NCBI RefSeq assembly: GCF_022749515.1
Contig: NZ_CP094242.1
Location: forward strand, 2,480,001-2,544,000
Source of the DNA: Morococcus cerebrosus
GTDB taxonomy: Bacteria; Pseudomonadota; Gammaproteobacteria; Burkholderiales; Neisseriaceae
Reading direction: 5' to 3'
DNA: 64,000 nucleotides
In this document: one piece after another, positions 45,142-54,314 of the stretch
Position numbering within the stretch: position 1 is the first letter of the stretch
Layout of the letters: each line of letters begins with the position of its first letter
The notes under the pieces: generated by a model
What the model saw: the letters and a program-made list of their open reading frames with translations, nothing else
Told to the model about the DNA's origin: nothing
The model's database searches: none
Made by a program: the position numbers and the translations under genes

Positions 45142-45175
45142 TGAAGCCGCTCGCGAAAAACCGACGCAATTTTTG
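45142..45175. other. Prophage right terminus (Mu attR-like transposase-binding end)
   Basis: The sequence TGAAGCCGCTCGCGAAAAAC closely matches, from memory, the right end of phage Mu (TGAAGCGGCGCACGAAAAAC) at 17 of 20 positions, including the terminal TG and the CGAAAAAC block bound by MuA. It directly abuts the broken IS3 gene, so position and sequence agree. Expected 5-bp target duplication on this side is GCACG (45137-45141); the partner copy is outside the window. Confidence 0.85.
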
Positions 45176-45230
45176 AGATAATCTGCTCGGTTTTTTATTG
45201 CAATATTTGCAACTAATTTTCACTTTTTAA

Positions 45231-45256
45231 AAAAGCGACGTCACCGTCGCTTTTTA
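45231..45256 (-). terminator. Terminator after the prophage dam gene
   Basis: On the reverse strand AAAAAGCGACG pairs with CGTCGCTTTTTT around GTGA, three bases past the dam stop. Confidence 0.85.
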
Positions 45257-45258
45257 TT

Positions 45259-46038
45259 TTACCAATTACATATGGCCAGCTCGCCGCTGGTTTTACCGGT
45301 TTTGTCTCTGCCGACCGTATAGGCAAGCTCAAGCGGGGTGATGCGGAAGTCTTTGAACAACTCCCTTATATCAGAATGGTCATTGATGGACAGCATGAAT
45401 TTGCCCTTGCTCTCCGCCATTGCTTTGGCCAGCAGCTCATACTGCGTCCAATCGAATGCGTGGGCGTAACCTGCGGTTTGCCAGTACGGCGGGTCTGCGT
45501 AGAAGAAGGTATGCTCTCGGTCATACCGTTTGAAGCATCGATCCCACGTCTCGTTTTCGACGAACACACCTCTCAGCCGGACTTGGGCTGCTGTCAGTTT
45601 TGCTCTAATTTGCGACGCATCCCACGCTTTTGACGTGGTAGCCGTGCCAAAATGTTGATGGACGGTCTTGCCACCGAAGGCATTGTGCTGCAAATAAAAG
45701 AACCGGGCAGCTCGTTGAATATCGGTCATGCAATCAGGCGGGGTGCTTTGCAGACGGGCAAAGACCTCTCGACTTGTCAGTGACCACTCAAACTGGCGGA
45801 CGAACTCGTCAAAGTGGTGTTGTACCACGCGGTACAGGTTGATGAGCTGTCCGTTGATGTCGTTGAGTACCTCCACTTTAGCAGGCGTTGGGCGCATGAA
45901 GAACAACGCCGCGCCACCTGAAAACAGCTCAACATAACAAGAATGCTCGGGGAACATGGGCAACAGGTGTTTTGCCAATCGGCGTTTACCACCCATCCAA
46001 GGGATAATCGGTAGAGTCTGTTGTGTTTTTTGCATCAT
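45259..46038 (-). CDS. D12-class adenine-N6 DNA methyltransferase (prophage Dam)
   Basis: The enzyme methylates adenine in DNA; in Mu-like phages it protects phage DNA, taking the place of mom. The 259-residue product has the D12 start PIIPWMGGKRRL, the SAM site FSGGAALFF and the catalytic DPPYW (Asp182). Recognition specificity is not predictable. I start it at 46038 (TAGGAG upstream) rather than the in-frame codon 24 bases earlier. It follows com by 79 bases and ends at a terminator near the prophage terminus. Confidence 0.9.
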   Translation of the reverse strand: MMQKTQQTLPIIPWMGGKRRLAKHLLPMFPEHSCYVELFSGGAALFFMRPTPAKVEVLNDINGQLINLYRVVQHHFDEFVRQFEWSLTSREVFARLQSTPPDCMTDIQRAARFFYLQHNAFGGKTVHQHFGTATTSKAWDASQIRAKLTAAQVRLRGVFVENETWDRCFKRYDREHTFFYADPPYWQTAGYAHAFDWTQYELLAKAMAESKGKFMLSINDHSDIRELFKDFRITPLELAYTVGRDKTGKTSGELAICNW

Positions 46039-46117
46039 ATATATACTCCTAATTTGCGGCATTCGGGACGCTCGGAGTCAGATAAAATGAGATGCTCAAC
46101 GGCACTCTGCTGATTTT

Positions 46118-46234
46118 TTAGTTACTGAATGAATTGATGTTTTTACAGCGTGCACATTTGATTTGCACGTATCCGCTGCCTTTGGCAAGCAGTTTGCCGC
46201 AGTATTTGCAGCGCATTTCGCGGAAAATTTGCAT
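46118..46234 (-). CDS. com: Com-like zinc-finger translational regulator (38 aa)
   Basis: In phage Mu, Com is a small zinc-finger RNA-binding protein that opens the mom message for translation. This 38-codon frame reads MQIFREMRCKYCGKLLAKGS then a CARCK pair, with four Cys (Cys9, Cys12, Cys27, Cys30) in two C-x2-C knuckles as in Mu Com. GGAGTGAG lies just upstream. It sits directly before the dam-type methyltransferase, in Mu's com-mom arrangement with dam replacing mom. It is shorter than Mu Com (62 aa). Confidence 0.8.
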   Translation of the reverse strand: MQIFREMRCKYCGKLLAKGSGYVQIKCARCKNINSFSN

Positions 46235-46385
46235 TTGCACTCACTCCCATATCACGGATAGAATGCCTCCGTCTCTAGAGACTAAGGCGGCCTAGAAGTC
46301 AATGCAGGGTTGCTCTGCTTGGCTGGCGTAGCGGTGTTCCCGCACCGCTACGTCGCCGTCCCACTTTATTTTTCAATCTCCTTTC

Positions 46386-46414
46386 TAAGGTCGCCTGTTT
46401 TCAGACGACCTTTT
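46386..46414 (-). terminator. Hairpin after the tail spike gene
   Basis: AAAGGTCGTCTGAAAACAGGCGACCTT on the reverse strand: a nearly perfect stem whose one arm is an uptake sequence, 12 bases past the spike stop codon. Between it and com (46235-46385) lie a GCGGTGTTCCCGCACCGC hairpin and AT-rich sequence that may hold the com-dam promoter. Confidence 0.78.
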
Positions 46415-46425
46415 ATTTTTAACCA

Positions 46426-49400
46426 TTACAAATAATGTAACTCTTTTGCTTTGGCAATAATCTTGCCAGCGATAACAGCCTCGACAGCAGGCAAGAAATG
46501 TGCACCGCCGTCATAAGACAGAGATAACGGCATAATCCCGTCTTTTTGAGCCTGTTTGTCAGCCTCATTTGGCGTGATGCCAGTATCCGCCCAAATCTGC
46601 TCTGACAACATATACGACTCAATGTCATATACGTTTTCGCCGTACGTTGTGCGTATCCACTTGTTTAGCTCATCTTTAAGCTGGTGGCGGTAAGGATGTT
46701 CTTCTTTCGCCCATCCAGCCTTGTTATCAGCCCAAATAGGCAAGACAATATATCGAGGTGCATCTTTTGGCTGTACAAGGGCGATACACTTTTGAATGTA
46801 CCCTTTAACACGCTCTAACGCTGCCTGCCAATTGCCCCAGTTAGCACCGTTAACATCGTTTTTGCCAGTGGCAAGGACGCAAATGCCATCGACGCCGCCA
46901 CTATTTTTGAGACGTACAGGATATTTATCGCCTACAACGACACTATGGGACTGGTTGTCGCGCGGAAAGATTTTGACATTTGCAGTTTGCCCTACGATAG
47001 AGGCTTCAATCCCATCACCTATCATGACAACAGTTGAATGCAAGCTGAATGGCGTCACATTTTCGCCGTAAACCAATTCTCCCTCTACAAACACATTCTG
47101 GCCTTTTGCTGGAATGGTATCGACATTAAATTTAACATCAACAGGAGACCCGTCCATCGACATAAGCGCATAGGATGCCAAGCTGCCGCCTTGGGCATTG
47201 TTGATAACTGGGATGTTATCGTCTTTTGCTACTTTTATTGCGTGGTCGCCAATGCGCGCATTTGTTGAGTCGCCAAAAAAGCTGATACTGCGTTTGAGGT
47301 TGGCAAACCGATTAGCGGCTGGCTGGCTTTGCGTAGCTCCATCGCTATTTGTTGCTGACGTAGCTGGAGCTGGTGTTGTCGGTTGTGCAGCACTTGCACC
47401 GCCTTGACTAGTCCCGCTACTTGCTGGCGGATTACCTTGTGAGCCACTGTCAGATTGCGGTGGAGTGGCAGGGCTTGGAGTAACAGGCGCATCGTTGCTG
47501 TATTTAGCTATCAATGCTGCTGCTTTATCAGCCGCCTTACTGATGTCCCCTTGAACAAACTCGATGCCTGCACCAATCGTTACGCTACGTCCCGAGTTGC
47601 CCGCATGGTTAAGGCCAAATCTTACTTTATCAAATCGACGGTCCTCGCCTGATTTTATGGTGATAACGGCAACATGCCATTTATCGTATTCGTAGATTTT
47701 GCCGGCGGAAATTGGTTGTCCGTTAACGGTCGTACCGTCAACAGGTCGCAACTTAAATCCGCCATCTGCGTCCGTCACCAGCAGACCTGAGTTGACGATA
47801 TTGCGGCCATTAAGGACTACCGCCGCAAAAGACCCGCCGTTACTTGCAACTGATGAGACCTTAATCGGCACAATGATTGCACTATCTGATGATCCATCAG
47901 ACGCAATGCCATCACTCTCAATATAGCGTACGCCTTTATCAGTACCAGCCGCACTCGCAAACATGACTTTATGCCCATCAACCTCTCCAAACGCGCCAAC
48001 CCAGCCTTCAGGCTCGCCCGATTTGATGGAGTTGTTTAAGGTTTTCAGCTTCGCTGTGTCGTTGCTGCTGACAGCCTCCGTAGCCGTCGTTTCCACACCG
48101 TCGAATGTAAATTTGATGGACGTTTCGGGCTTGGCCGCAGGCTGGCTTTGCGCCTGATCGCTATTTGCCGGTGGGTTAGCTGGCGTTACAGGTGCCGGTG
48201 TTGTCGGTGCCGGAGCCACAGGCGTTGTCGGTTGTGCAGTAGCTGCACCGTCTTGTCCACTGCCGCTGTCAGCATTTTGAGGCGGTTGCGGTTGAGCCGG
48301 ACTCGGTGTAGTTGTGGCTTTAAGTTTCATATTAGCCACCTCTTCTTGCAACGCGGCAAGTTGCATCTCAAGAGCCTTAAACTTGACAGCATTAAGGACA
48401 TCTTGATGACCGGTAGGCAGGTATTTTGTATGTACACTGCCTTTTGCATTGTCGCCAGTCCAAATTTCAAGTTTATCGGTTAATTGGTCAAAAACAAAAT
48501 TACCCCAAACCTCGCAAGTTTCGAGCGCGCCACCGTAAAAACCTAAACTACCGATGCCGTCCCGATACTTGATAGAGTTGCTTACATACGGATCCCCAAA
48601 CGGCTTTTTCGCCCTAGACACACTTGAGTACGGTGTCACATCCGCAAAGTTACACGCAAAAATTGACCCTCTTAAATTACCAATCACAAATTGCCGAATA
48701 AAATTACCGTCCGGTGAGTTTTGCACGTAATTACCCGTAATATTGGACCCTAACATCGTCCCGTAATTACCCTCCGCACCGATTTGCATACCATATGTAA
48801 AAGTATTCACGTATGCCTCGGCAGTAGCTCCGCTGCCACCGCCACCCACCAGCGTAACGGTTGGCGGCTCGGTATAGCGGCTACCCATGCGCTCCACGAT
48901 GATGTCGATGACCTTACCGTCCTTAATCTTGGCACGACCAGCCCCGTCAAAGGCCTCTGCACCACCGCCGGTAATCACTACTTTGGGAGGAGACGTATAA
49001 CCGCTACCGCCATTGGTCACCCTGATTTGCGAGATTTGGTGTAAGCCGTAAAAGATTCCAAAAGGCAAGGCGAAGGTAAACATGTTGTTTTTGACCACAA
49101 AGTGGTTATGGCCAAAATTACATAACATGCCGCGCGGGGCGTAGACAATGTTTCCTTCCCATACTTGGTGGCAGCGTAAGAACCATTTGCCCTCATCCTT
49201 ACGGGTTTTAACGCCTTTCGCGCCGTTGACCGGGTGCAACCCAAACAACCCACTCACGATGACGTTTCCGCGCACCTCAATATTACAATCTTGATAATAA
49301 AAGCTGTTTGGGTCGGCTGTGTCCTTACTTGTATTCGGCTTGGTATGGTCAATTAATTGACCGGCAAAAATCTCTTCGATTACCGTACTGATGCCGTAAT

Positions 49401-50991
49401 ACATCGCGCGGCCGCTGTTGTTTACAATCTTAACGTTGTTGCCAACATGGATATCCATGACTTTGCGCATTCCTAATCCGAAGACATTGTCGTGGATGTA
49501 CAGATTGTCCATCGGCAGATATCGGGATGTACATTGCTGGTATCCCGGATCAAGAGACGTACCACCGCCGATTCCGCGTGTATGCTCAAGATGCGCGTCG
49601 GGATGGCCGACGACGGAGTCGGGCGCGTATATCCCGCACAACTCATAGCCTGATACCCTAATGGCCTCGACACCGCAGATATAGTTGTGTGTAAAATAAC
49701 CGCCGGAGATTTTGGTATTGACGGCAACGATACCGTTTTCATACGCCTTGACCGAGTCTCGCGCACCGATGTCTTCGCCCTTCGGCGTACCATACAAACC
49801 ACAGACTACCGCGCCGCCGTTAAAACCTCGGACGTCGAAATACTCAACGCGTGTATTTTTGGTACCGAAGATACGCCAGCCATACCCTCGGCTACCCGCT
49901 TGGCAGCCGCGCCAGTTGCCCCAACTGCGGGAGGTTGTCCCATCGGGCTGCGGGAATGCTGACTCACCGTTTTCGTCGAAATACCCGCCCGCGCTGAGAT
50001 ACCGTTCGCCCGACTCGGAGCGAATCAGGTCGAAAATTTTGTCCTTGTTGAAGCCTGGGAACTGGGTAATATGCTCAGTAATTAGGCTGTTGTTAAGAAA
50101 ACAAGCATTATCGACTATCGGATAGGTCGTGCTATTAAGACCGCCCTCAAACGCACCCTTTTCGCCCAATCCGGTACCAATGTGCGGACGCTCTTTCGTC
50201 CACCCATCAATGGGGCGGAACAGCATCTTATCTAAATCAGCCCCGCGAACGTAACCATATTTGAGATACGCCCGGGTACGGATGTTACCGCCGTGAATAA
50301 TACGGTTACCCTCAGACCAGTCGCACAGGTGGAATACGTCCTGCCCCATCTCCTCGGCGATAAACCACGCCTTACTAAAGTCGATGGTATTAAACATAAA
50401 TCGTCGAAGCGACAAACACGATTGACCACCATGCAGGGTCATTGTGATGGTATGAGGCTGACCATTAAGCTTAACGCCACGGCTGACCGTACGGTTGTCC
50501 GCTCCATAAAAATCCGGTGCATAGCCTTTGTTTTTGGTCGTCGGGAACACGCCCCCGCGCGAGCTTATGTATACGTTTGACGGCAGCTTATCCAAAAACG
50601 CCTGGATCAACTGCACAATTTTCAGGGCTTCTTCCGGCCGCTCATTGGTTTCATACCATCGCGTACGCACCTTGTTTTTTAAATCAGCGGGCAGCGCGTC
50701 CTCGATGTAGTACACGCCGTTTTCCAACGCAATACGCGTGTTTGCGTTGACTTGTTGCGTTTCAAACTCGCTTTGTTCTTGGTACAGGCGCGAGGCGGTT
50801 TCGTCGCTGCCCAAAGCCTGCGCGACATTAGCAGACAAAGTAGACGGCATGATGAGCGTAGCCAGTTTTTTGCCGTTAAACAGCAAATGACCCTCTTCGT
50901 TAACGGTAGGTCCGGTTTCGGCCAGTTTTTTGGCTTCATCTACTGTTCTTGTAATCTCAATAACAGCGAGATCAAGGTTTGATTTAGTCAT
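46426..50991 (-). CDS. Giant tail spike: beta-helix plus SGNH hydrolase domain
   Basis: At 1,521 residues it is the largest phage protein here. Residues ~1-200 form a particle-attachment part; ~200-860 look like a right-handed beta-helix (many short NxxI/VxGN turns) with a GGSGYTSPP-type double repeat near 665-740; a Pro/Thr linker (~895-960) leads to a beta-sandwich-like domain, then a second linker and a C-terminal SGNH-like hydrolase (~1235-1521): FFGDSTN (GDS, Ser nucleophile), GGSLASY, ATGKNDVNG and YDGGAHFLP (Asp-x3-His). Polysaccharide cleavage and/or deacetylation of host surface glycans is inferred. Its start overlaps the preceding gene by eight bases. Confidence 0.82.
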   Translation of the reverse strand: MTKSNLDLAVIEITRTVDEAKKLAETGPTVNEEGHLLFNGKKLATLIMPSTLSANVAQALGSDETASRLYQEQSEFETQQVNANTRIALENGVYYIEDALPADLKNKVRTRWYETNERPEEALKIVQLIQAFLDKLPSNVYISSRGGVFPTTKNKGYAPDFYGADNRTVSRGVKLNGQPHTITMTLHGGQSCLSLRRFMFNTIDFSKAWFIAEEMGQDVFHLCDWSEGNRIIHGGNIRTRAYLKYGYVRGADLDKMLFRPIDGWTKERPHIGTGLGEKGAFEGGLNSTTYPIVDNACFLNNSLITEHITQFPGFNKDKIFDLIRSESGERYLSAGGYFDENGESAFPQPDGTTSRSWGNWRGCQAGSRGYGWRIFGTKNTRVEYFDVRGFNGGAVVCGLYGTPKGEDIGARDSVKAYENGIVAVNTKISGGYFTHNYICGVEAIRVSGYELCGIYAPDSVVGHPDAHLEHTRGIGGGTSLDPGYQQCTSRYLPMDNLYIHDNVFGLGMRKVMDIHVGNNVKIVNNSGRAMYYGISTVIEEIFAGQLIDHTKPNTSKDTADPNSFYYQDCNIEVRGNVIVSGLFGLHPVNGAKGVKTRKDEGKWFLRCHQVWEGNIVYAPRGMLCNFGHNHFVVKNNMFTFALPFGIFYGLHQISQIRVTNGGSGYTSPPKVVITGGGAEAFDGAGRAKIKDGKVIDIIVERMGSRYTEPPTVTLVGGGGSGATAEAYVNTFTYGMQIGAEGNYGTMLGSNITGNYVQNSPDGNFIRQFVIGNLRGSIFACNFADVTPYSSVSRAKKPFGDPYVSNSIKYRDGIGSLGFYGGALETCEVWGNFVFDQLTDKLEIWTGDNAKGSVHTKYLPTGHQDVLNAVKFKALEMQLAALQEEVANMKLKATTTPSPAQPQPPQNADSGSGQDGAATAQPTTPVAPAPTTPAPVTPANPPANSDQAQSQPAAKPETSIKFTFDGVETTATEAVSSNDTAKLKTLNNSIKSGEPEGWVGAFGEVDGHKVMFASAAGTDKGVRYIESDGIASDGSSDSAIIVPIKVSSVASNGGSFAAVVLNGRNIVNSGLLVTDADGGFKLRPVDGTTVNGQPISAGKIYEYDKWHVAVITIKSGEDRRFDKVRFGLNHAGNSGRSVTIGAGIEFVQGDISKAADKAAALIAKYSNDAPVTPSPATPPQSDSGSQGNPPASSGTSQGGASAAQPTTPAPATSATNSDGATQSQPAANRFANLKRSISFFGDSTNARIGDHAIKVAKDDNIPVINNAQGGSLASYALMSMDGSPVDVKFNVDTIPAKGQNVFVEGELVYGENVTPFSLHSTVVMIGDGIEASIVGQTANVKIFPRDNQSHSVVVGDKYPVRLKNSGGVDGICVLATGKNDVNGANWGNWQAALERVKGYIQKCIALVQPKDAPRYIVLPIWADNKAGWAKEEHPYRHQLKDELNKWIRTTYGENVYDIESYMLSEQIWADTGITPNEADKQAQKDGIMPLSLSYDGGAHFLPAVEAVIAGKIIAKAKELHYL

Positions 50992-51400
50992 TCTTTTTTT
51001 TCCCTAAAATTTTATAAACTTCGGCCAAGGTCTCATCAGAAATATCTGCATTGGCCGCAGGTTTCGGCGCGGGCGAAACGGGCTGCTCCGGTTGCGGTTG
51101 CGGGCTGGGCTGCACCGGTGCGACATTTCCCGGCCCGATTAATTTGAGCTGGGCTACCGCTGCTGCTACCGCAGCGTTAACTTTATTATCCAAATCCGCA
51201 GCGACCGCCTCTTTGACGGCCTTTTTAAGCTCGCCCGGCTTGACTGCCAAAAGATCTAAAAATTGCTCATAAGTCGTATCAGGCTCTATCAAACCTCTTT
51301 CGATAGCCTCGGTGTACAGGCTTGTACGCCCGTCGAGGATGACCGGCATACTGTCAACGCTGCCGCCGTGGACGGTAATACCGCCTTTTATCTCTGCCAT
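50984..51400 (-). CDS. Prophage protein with Pro/Gln-rich linker
   Basis: The 138-residue product has an N-terminal GITVHGGSVDSMPVILDGRT, a central helical segment and a PAPQ-type linker (VAPVQPSPQPQPEQPVSPAP), ending in DETLAEVYKILGKKKND. I do not recognise a family. It overlaps the spike start and lies in the receptor-binding region, so it is probably a spike chaperone or adapter. Confidence 0.6.
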   Translation of the reverse strand: MAEIKGGITVHGGSVDSMPVILDGRTSLYTEAIERGLIEPDTTYEQFLDLLAVKPGELKKAVKEAVAADLDNKVNAAVAAAVAQLKLIGPGNVAPVQPSPQPQPEQPVSPAPKPAANADISDETLAEVYKILGKKKND

Positions 51401-51402
51401 TA

Positions 51403-51723
51403 CTAAGCTCCCAACTCTGTTTCGAGCGTCAAATTACCCTCGTAAATCACAGCGGCGACGCCTTTGACGGTAACGCGCACGCTGTACCGCGCCCACCGCC
51501 ATCGCCATCCGCGTGTCTGCTCTGCCGTCAAGAGCGTACCGATGCCGCCCGGCTTGACGGAGAGGGGCAAGGCAAAAGCCTCTGCGGCTGTCGGGGCAAT
51601 GGTCAAAACTGCACTGTCCAGATGTTTAAGCGATGGATGCGGCTTTCCCTTGCCGTCAAGTACGGCAAAGGTCAGCGGTACGGTGGTACCTTGTTTGACG
51701 GCAAAATCAGCGCGGGCAGTCAT
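51403..51723 (-). CDS. Prophage hypothetical protein, BppU-like N-terminal fold
   Basis: This 106-residue product has an immunoglobulin-like pattern (DFAVKQGTTVPLTFAVLDGK, SVRVTVKGVAAVIYEGNLTLE) typical of small baseplate upper proteins. It overlaps the next upstream gene by four bases, implying translational coupling within the tail operon. Function in host recognition is inferred from position only. Confidence 0.55.
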   Translation of the reverse strand: MTARADFAVKQGTTVPLTFAVLDGKGKPHPSLKHLDSAVLTIAPTAAEAFALPLSVKPGGIGTLLTAEQTRGWRWRWARYSVRVTVKGVAAVIYEGNLTLETELGA

Positions 51724-51968
51724 TGCAGCTCATCCGGTAAGTGCGCCCGCTGCTTTTCTCTCAGGTAGGCCGCACGGCAATGGTCGTCCTGCCAAAAAAA
51801 CAGTGCATTTATTGCGCGATACGCCATTCGGGCAACGCGGGTCGGCTGTGCCGCCAACACTGCACCTCGATAGACACGGCTGCTGACGGTTTCATCCGGA
51901 CTGCCTGCAATCATGGCGTTGACGAGCTGGTCGGCGGCGATGGCGATATTTTTAAAATATGCTTTCAT
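51720..51968 (-). CDS. Small prophage protein (82 aa)
   Basis: The product MKAYFKNIAIAADQLVNAMI... with GSPDETVSSRVYRG is a short helical protein commonly found near phage tail fibre genes of Neisseriaceae and Burkholderiales. I do not know its function. It overlaps its downstream partner by four bases. Confidence 0.6.
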   Translation of the reverse strand: MKAYFKNIAIAADQLVNAMIAGSPDETVSSRVYRGAVLAAQPTRVARMAYRAINALFFWQDDHCRAAYLREKQRAHLPDELQ

Positions 51969-51970
51969 GT

Positions 51971-52711
51971 TCAGACGACCTTAAATCTAGGACTTACCGC
52001 ACGGACCGCTTCGACGGTTTCAGCCATTTCGATCTGTTTTTCCATTGCCTGCCGTTGCCCTGCAACGGTTGCACACAATGCCTCATATGCGAGGGTTTTG
52101 CGCAGGGCGGCAGCTTTGAGCTCGGCCGGGTCCATGCCGCGCGACGCGGCAATTTGGTCGAGTAGCGGCGTTTGGGCATTGTTATCCGCCTGCCATGCGT
52201 GAGCCTCAGCAGCTTGCAGCGGCCAAGTACCCACCTCAAAGGCGGGCAGCTTGTCCATACCTGACTTTTCGGCAACGATGCCTTGAGCCGCTTTGGCGAT
52301 GTCGTTAAGAGCCATCGTCTTGACAAGATTGAGATAGCGTTGCTCCGCCTCCGCTTTTTTGGCCGGGTTCGCAACCCATTTATCGCCATCCCAGTCGCAG
52401 TATGGCGACGGTGGCGGCAGCAGGGTTAGGGTGTCCGGCAGCGCGCCGACTTTGAGGACTACAATCTCCTCGCCGTCGTCTTTCTTGTACGCAACCTTGC
52501 CGCGGTGGTCTTCGACGAACTCCCACTTATTACCCGTCCAGCGGGCGACATTATTGGCAGGGATTTCGGGCGGGGTGGTATCGATGCAGCCGCCCGGGAT
52601 GATATAGCTGCCGTCGCGGGCATAGATGTTGAGGTCGGCAGTGGCTTGGCCGACATATAAATTGTCGCCATCCAATTGACACACAGATTTACTCCATTGG
52701 ATATTACTCAT
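51971..52711 (-). CDS. Tail fibre assembly-like protein
   Basis: The 246-residue protein has the N-terminal pattern of fibre-tip and chaperone proteins (GSYIIPGGCIDTTPPEIPANN, then ARWTGNKWEFVEDHRG) and a helical C-terminal part (~130-246) rich in Ala/Glu with AEAEQRY and AEAHAWQADNNA. DUF4376-like helical domains occur in similar positions. It directly follows the fibre gene. Assembly of the fibre is the likely role. Confidence 0.68.
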   Translation of the reverse strand: MSNIQWSKSVCQLDGDNLYVGQATADLNIYARDGSYIIPGGCIDTTPPEIPANNVARWTGNKWEFVEDHRGKVAYKKDDGEEIVVLKVGALPDTLTLLPPPSPYCDWDGDKWVANPAKKAEAEQRYLNLVKTMALNDIAKAAQGIVAEKSGMDKLPAFEVGTWPLQAAEAHAWQADNNAQTPLLDQIAASRGMDPAELKAAALRKTLAYEALCATVAGQRQAMEKQIEMAETVEAVRAVSPRFKVV

Positions 52712-52722
52712 TTTTAGTTTCC

Positions 52723-53730
52723 TTAGATTTTGATAAGCGCAGATAAACTGATATTGCGTGGGCGGGTTTCCACCCCGCCATCCATAGCGGTAGTCACTCG
52801 GTCTCCGCCATCGTCAAATCTGCCGTCGCCATCATAGAGGGTTGCATTACGGTCTCCAGACGCCTCAATCCGCTCCCAGTCAACCGTATTGGCAATGTGC
52901 CCGCGGCGATAGACATGGCTGTGACTACGCAGTTGGTCTTCCTGCAAACTACCTAACGTGCGTCCTAAATCAACACCCTTGCCGTCATCCCAGCCGCGAA
53001 TAAATTCGGCGCGTAAATCGGGCAGGTTAAAAGTTGTTCGGCCATCGCCAGCACCGTAGCTCGTACCAATCGCAGCAAATAATTGAGCAAAATCAGTACG
53101 CGAGACTGCCGCTCCATTTGCCTTAAGCCACCCAAACGGCACGATGTTTGATGATGTGTACAAAATAAAACCTGTCGGCACACCAACGTTGAGAATATCT
53201 GAGTCAACTTTTGCAATTAGGCCGCGCTTATCCCAGCCAATAGCAATCTGATGCGCCGCTCCGCCCAGCCCGATTGCGCCGCCACGCTTGATTGAGTTGT
53301 CAAACGCCTTATTGAGCGCAAACGATGACGGTACAGTTGCTACCGTGTAGTCATCTTGGTTGTTGCTTACTTTACGGGTTGTAATGACGTCCGCACCGTC
53401 GTACTGGAGTGTGCCATCATTCTTGAGCTGTATGCCCTTGCCTGTCTTTTTATTGCGGATGTAACCGCCAGCGGCATCAGCGCCGATGTGCAGATAATTA
53501 TTCGCGTCAAACAATGCCTTGCTGTCGGATACGGTGATGCTTTTGTAAAAATTGGGGTCGTCCATGCGGGCTTTTACCCTGCCCAGCTCGTCATAAAGCC
53601 AGCGTGTACGGTTTGCCAGCTCCCGTGTCGGGCGGTTGTCGATACCGTTAGGGCCGCCCTGCACAGGGTCGGAGGTCTCCCATTGGTAAATGCCCGCCTC
53701 CCAGCGGCTTATCTCGCTTAAATTTGCCAT
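52723..53730 (-). CDS. Tail fibre protein with collar domain (gpH-type)
   Basis: The 335-residue fibre starts MANLSEISRWEAGIYQWETSDPVQGG, a P2/Mu fibre attachment pattern, and has a phage tail collar domain around 205-265 (VPFGWLKANGAAVSRTDFAQL, GDGRTTFNLPDLRAEFIRGWD) and a C-terminal RPRNISLSALIKI tail. It is short for a gpH. Together with the giant spike it gives this phage two separate receptor-binding devices. It abuts gpI. Confidence 0.85.
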   Translation of the reverse strand: MANLSEISRWEAGIYQWETSDPVQGGPNGIDNRPTRELANRTRWLYDELGRVKARMDDPNFYKSITVSDSKALFDANNYLHIGADAAGGYIRNKKTGKGIQLKNDGTLQYDGADVITTRKVSNNQDDYTVATVPSSFALNKAFDNSIKRGGAIGLGGAAHQIAIGWDKRGLIAKVDSDILNVGVPTGFILYTSSNIVPFGWLKANGAAVSRTDFAQLFAAIGTSYGAGDGRTTFNLPDLRAEFIRGWDDGKGVDLGRTLGSLQEDQLRSHSHVYRRGHIANTVDWERIEASGDRNATLYDGDGRFDDGGDRVTTAMDGGVETRPRNISLSALIKI

Positions 53731-54309
53731 CTATGCTGTCCCTCGATTAAACGTGCCGTCCCTTAATGCTTGTCCGTTGTGCCTCAAGGAGACGTGTTGG
53801 TAATCCAATGCCGCCAAAACACATCGGGCAGGTGCAAACGCCCGCAATGTGCGCCTCAGCAAGGCTGCCTGATCGTTGGTAATGGTATTGGTCATAATGA
53901 TGCGGTAATGCGCCCAACGGTCTGTATGACCGTGTGTATAACTACCGTCACGGTGGATTTCGCCGTTGTGCAGCTTATTGCTTAAGCCCTCGACGATCTC
54001 AACCTCGCCGAACCCGAGACGGCGCACAATCTCGCGTATTGCCCAGGGTGTGCCTTTGTACCTGTGGAGCTGGTAGGCACCCTTGATGAGTTTGCGGCGG
54101 GTTTCATCGCTCTCGGCAAGCCAATAGCCGTCCTCGCCCAATATGCTTCGACTCTCCGCCAACAGTTCCAAATGTTCGGGCGCGACCAGCTCAGTCAAAC
54201 GCGGCATCAGCTTGACCGCGTCAATGTCGCTCATCCTCAAGCCTAAATCGGCCAGCATCCGATAACGTTGATCGCGCTCGATAACGGAGGCATAACTCAG
54301 TGTTGCCAT
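53731..54309 (-). CDS. Baseplate protein I (P2 gpI family)
   Basis: The 192-residue product has the gpI core MPRLTELVAPEHLELLAESRSILGE and YKGTPWAIREIVRRLGFGEVEI, typical of baseplate wedge protein I. I start it at 54309 (MATLSYASV), six bases past the gpJ stop, with GAGGGG upstream; a longer frame to 54372 would overlap gpJ. Confidence 0.9.
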   Translation of the reverse strand: MATLSYASVIERDQRYRMLADLGLRMSDIDAVKLMPRLTELVAPEHLELLAESRSILGEDGYWLAESDETRRKLIKGAYQLHRYKGTPWAIREIVRRLGFGEVEIVEGLSNKLHNGEIHRDGSYTHGHTDRWAHYRIIMTNTITNDQAALLRRTLRAFAPARCVLAALDYQHVSLRHNGQALRDGTFNRGTA

Positions 54310-54314
54310 TGTTG

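Noticed and set aside
45020..45223. 67-residue frame at the prophage/IS3 junction
   Set aside because: It spans the junction in the wrong frame for the transposase and is Cys/Arg-rich without start signal.
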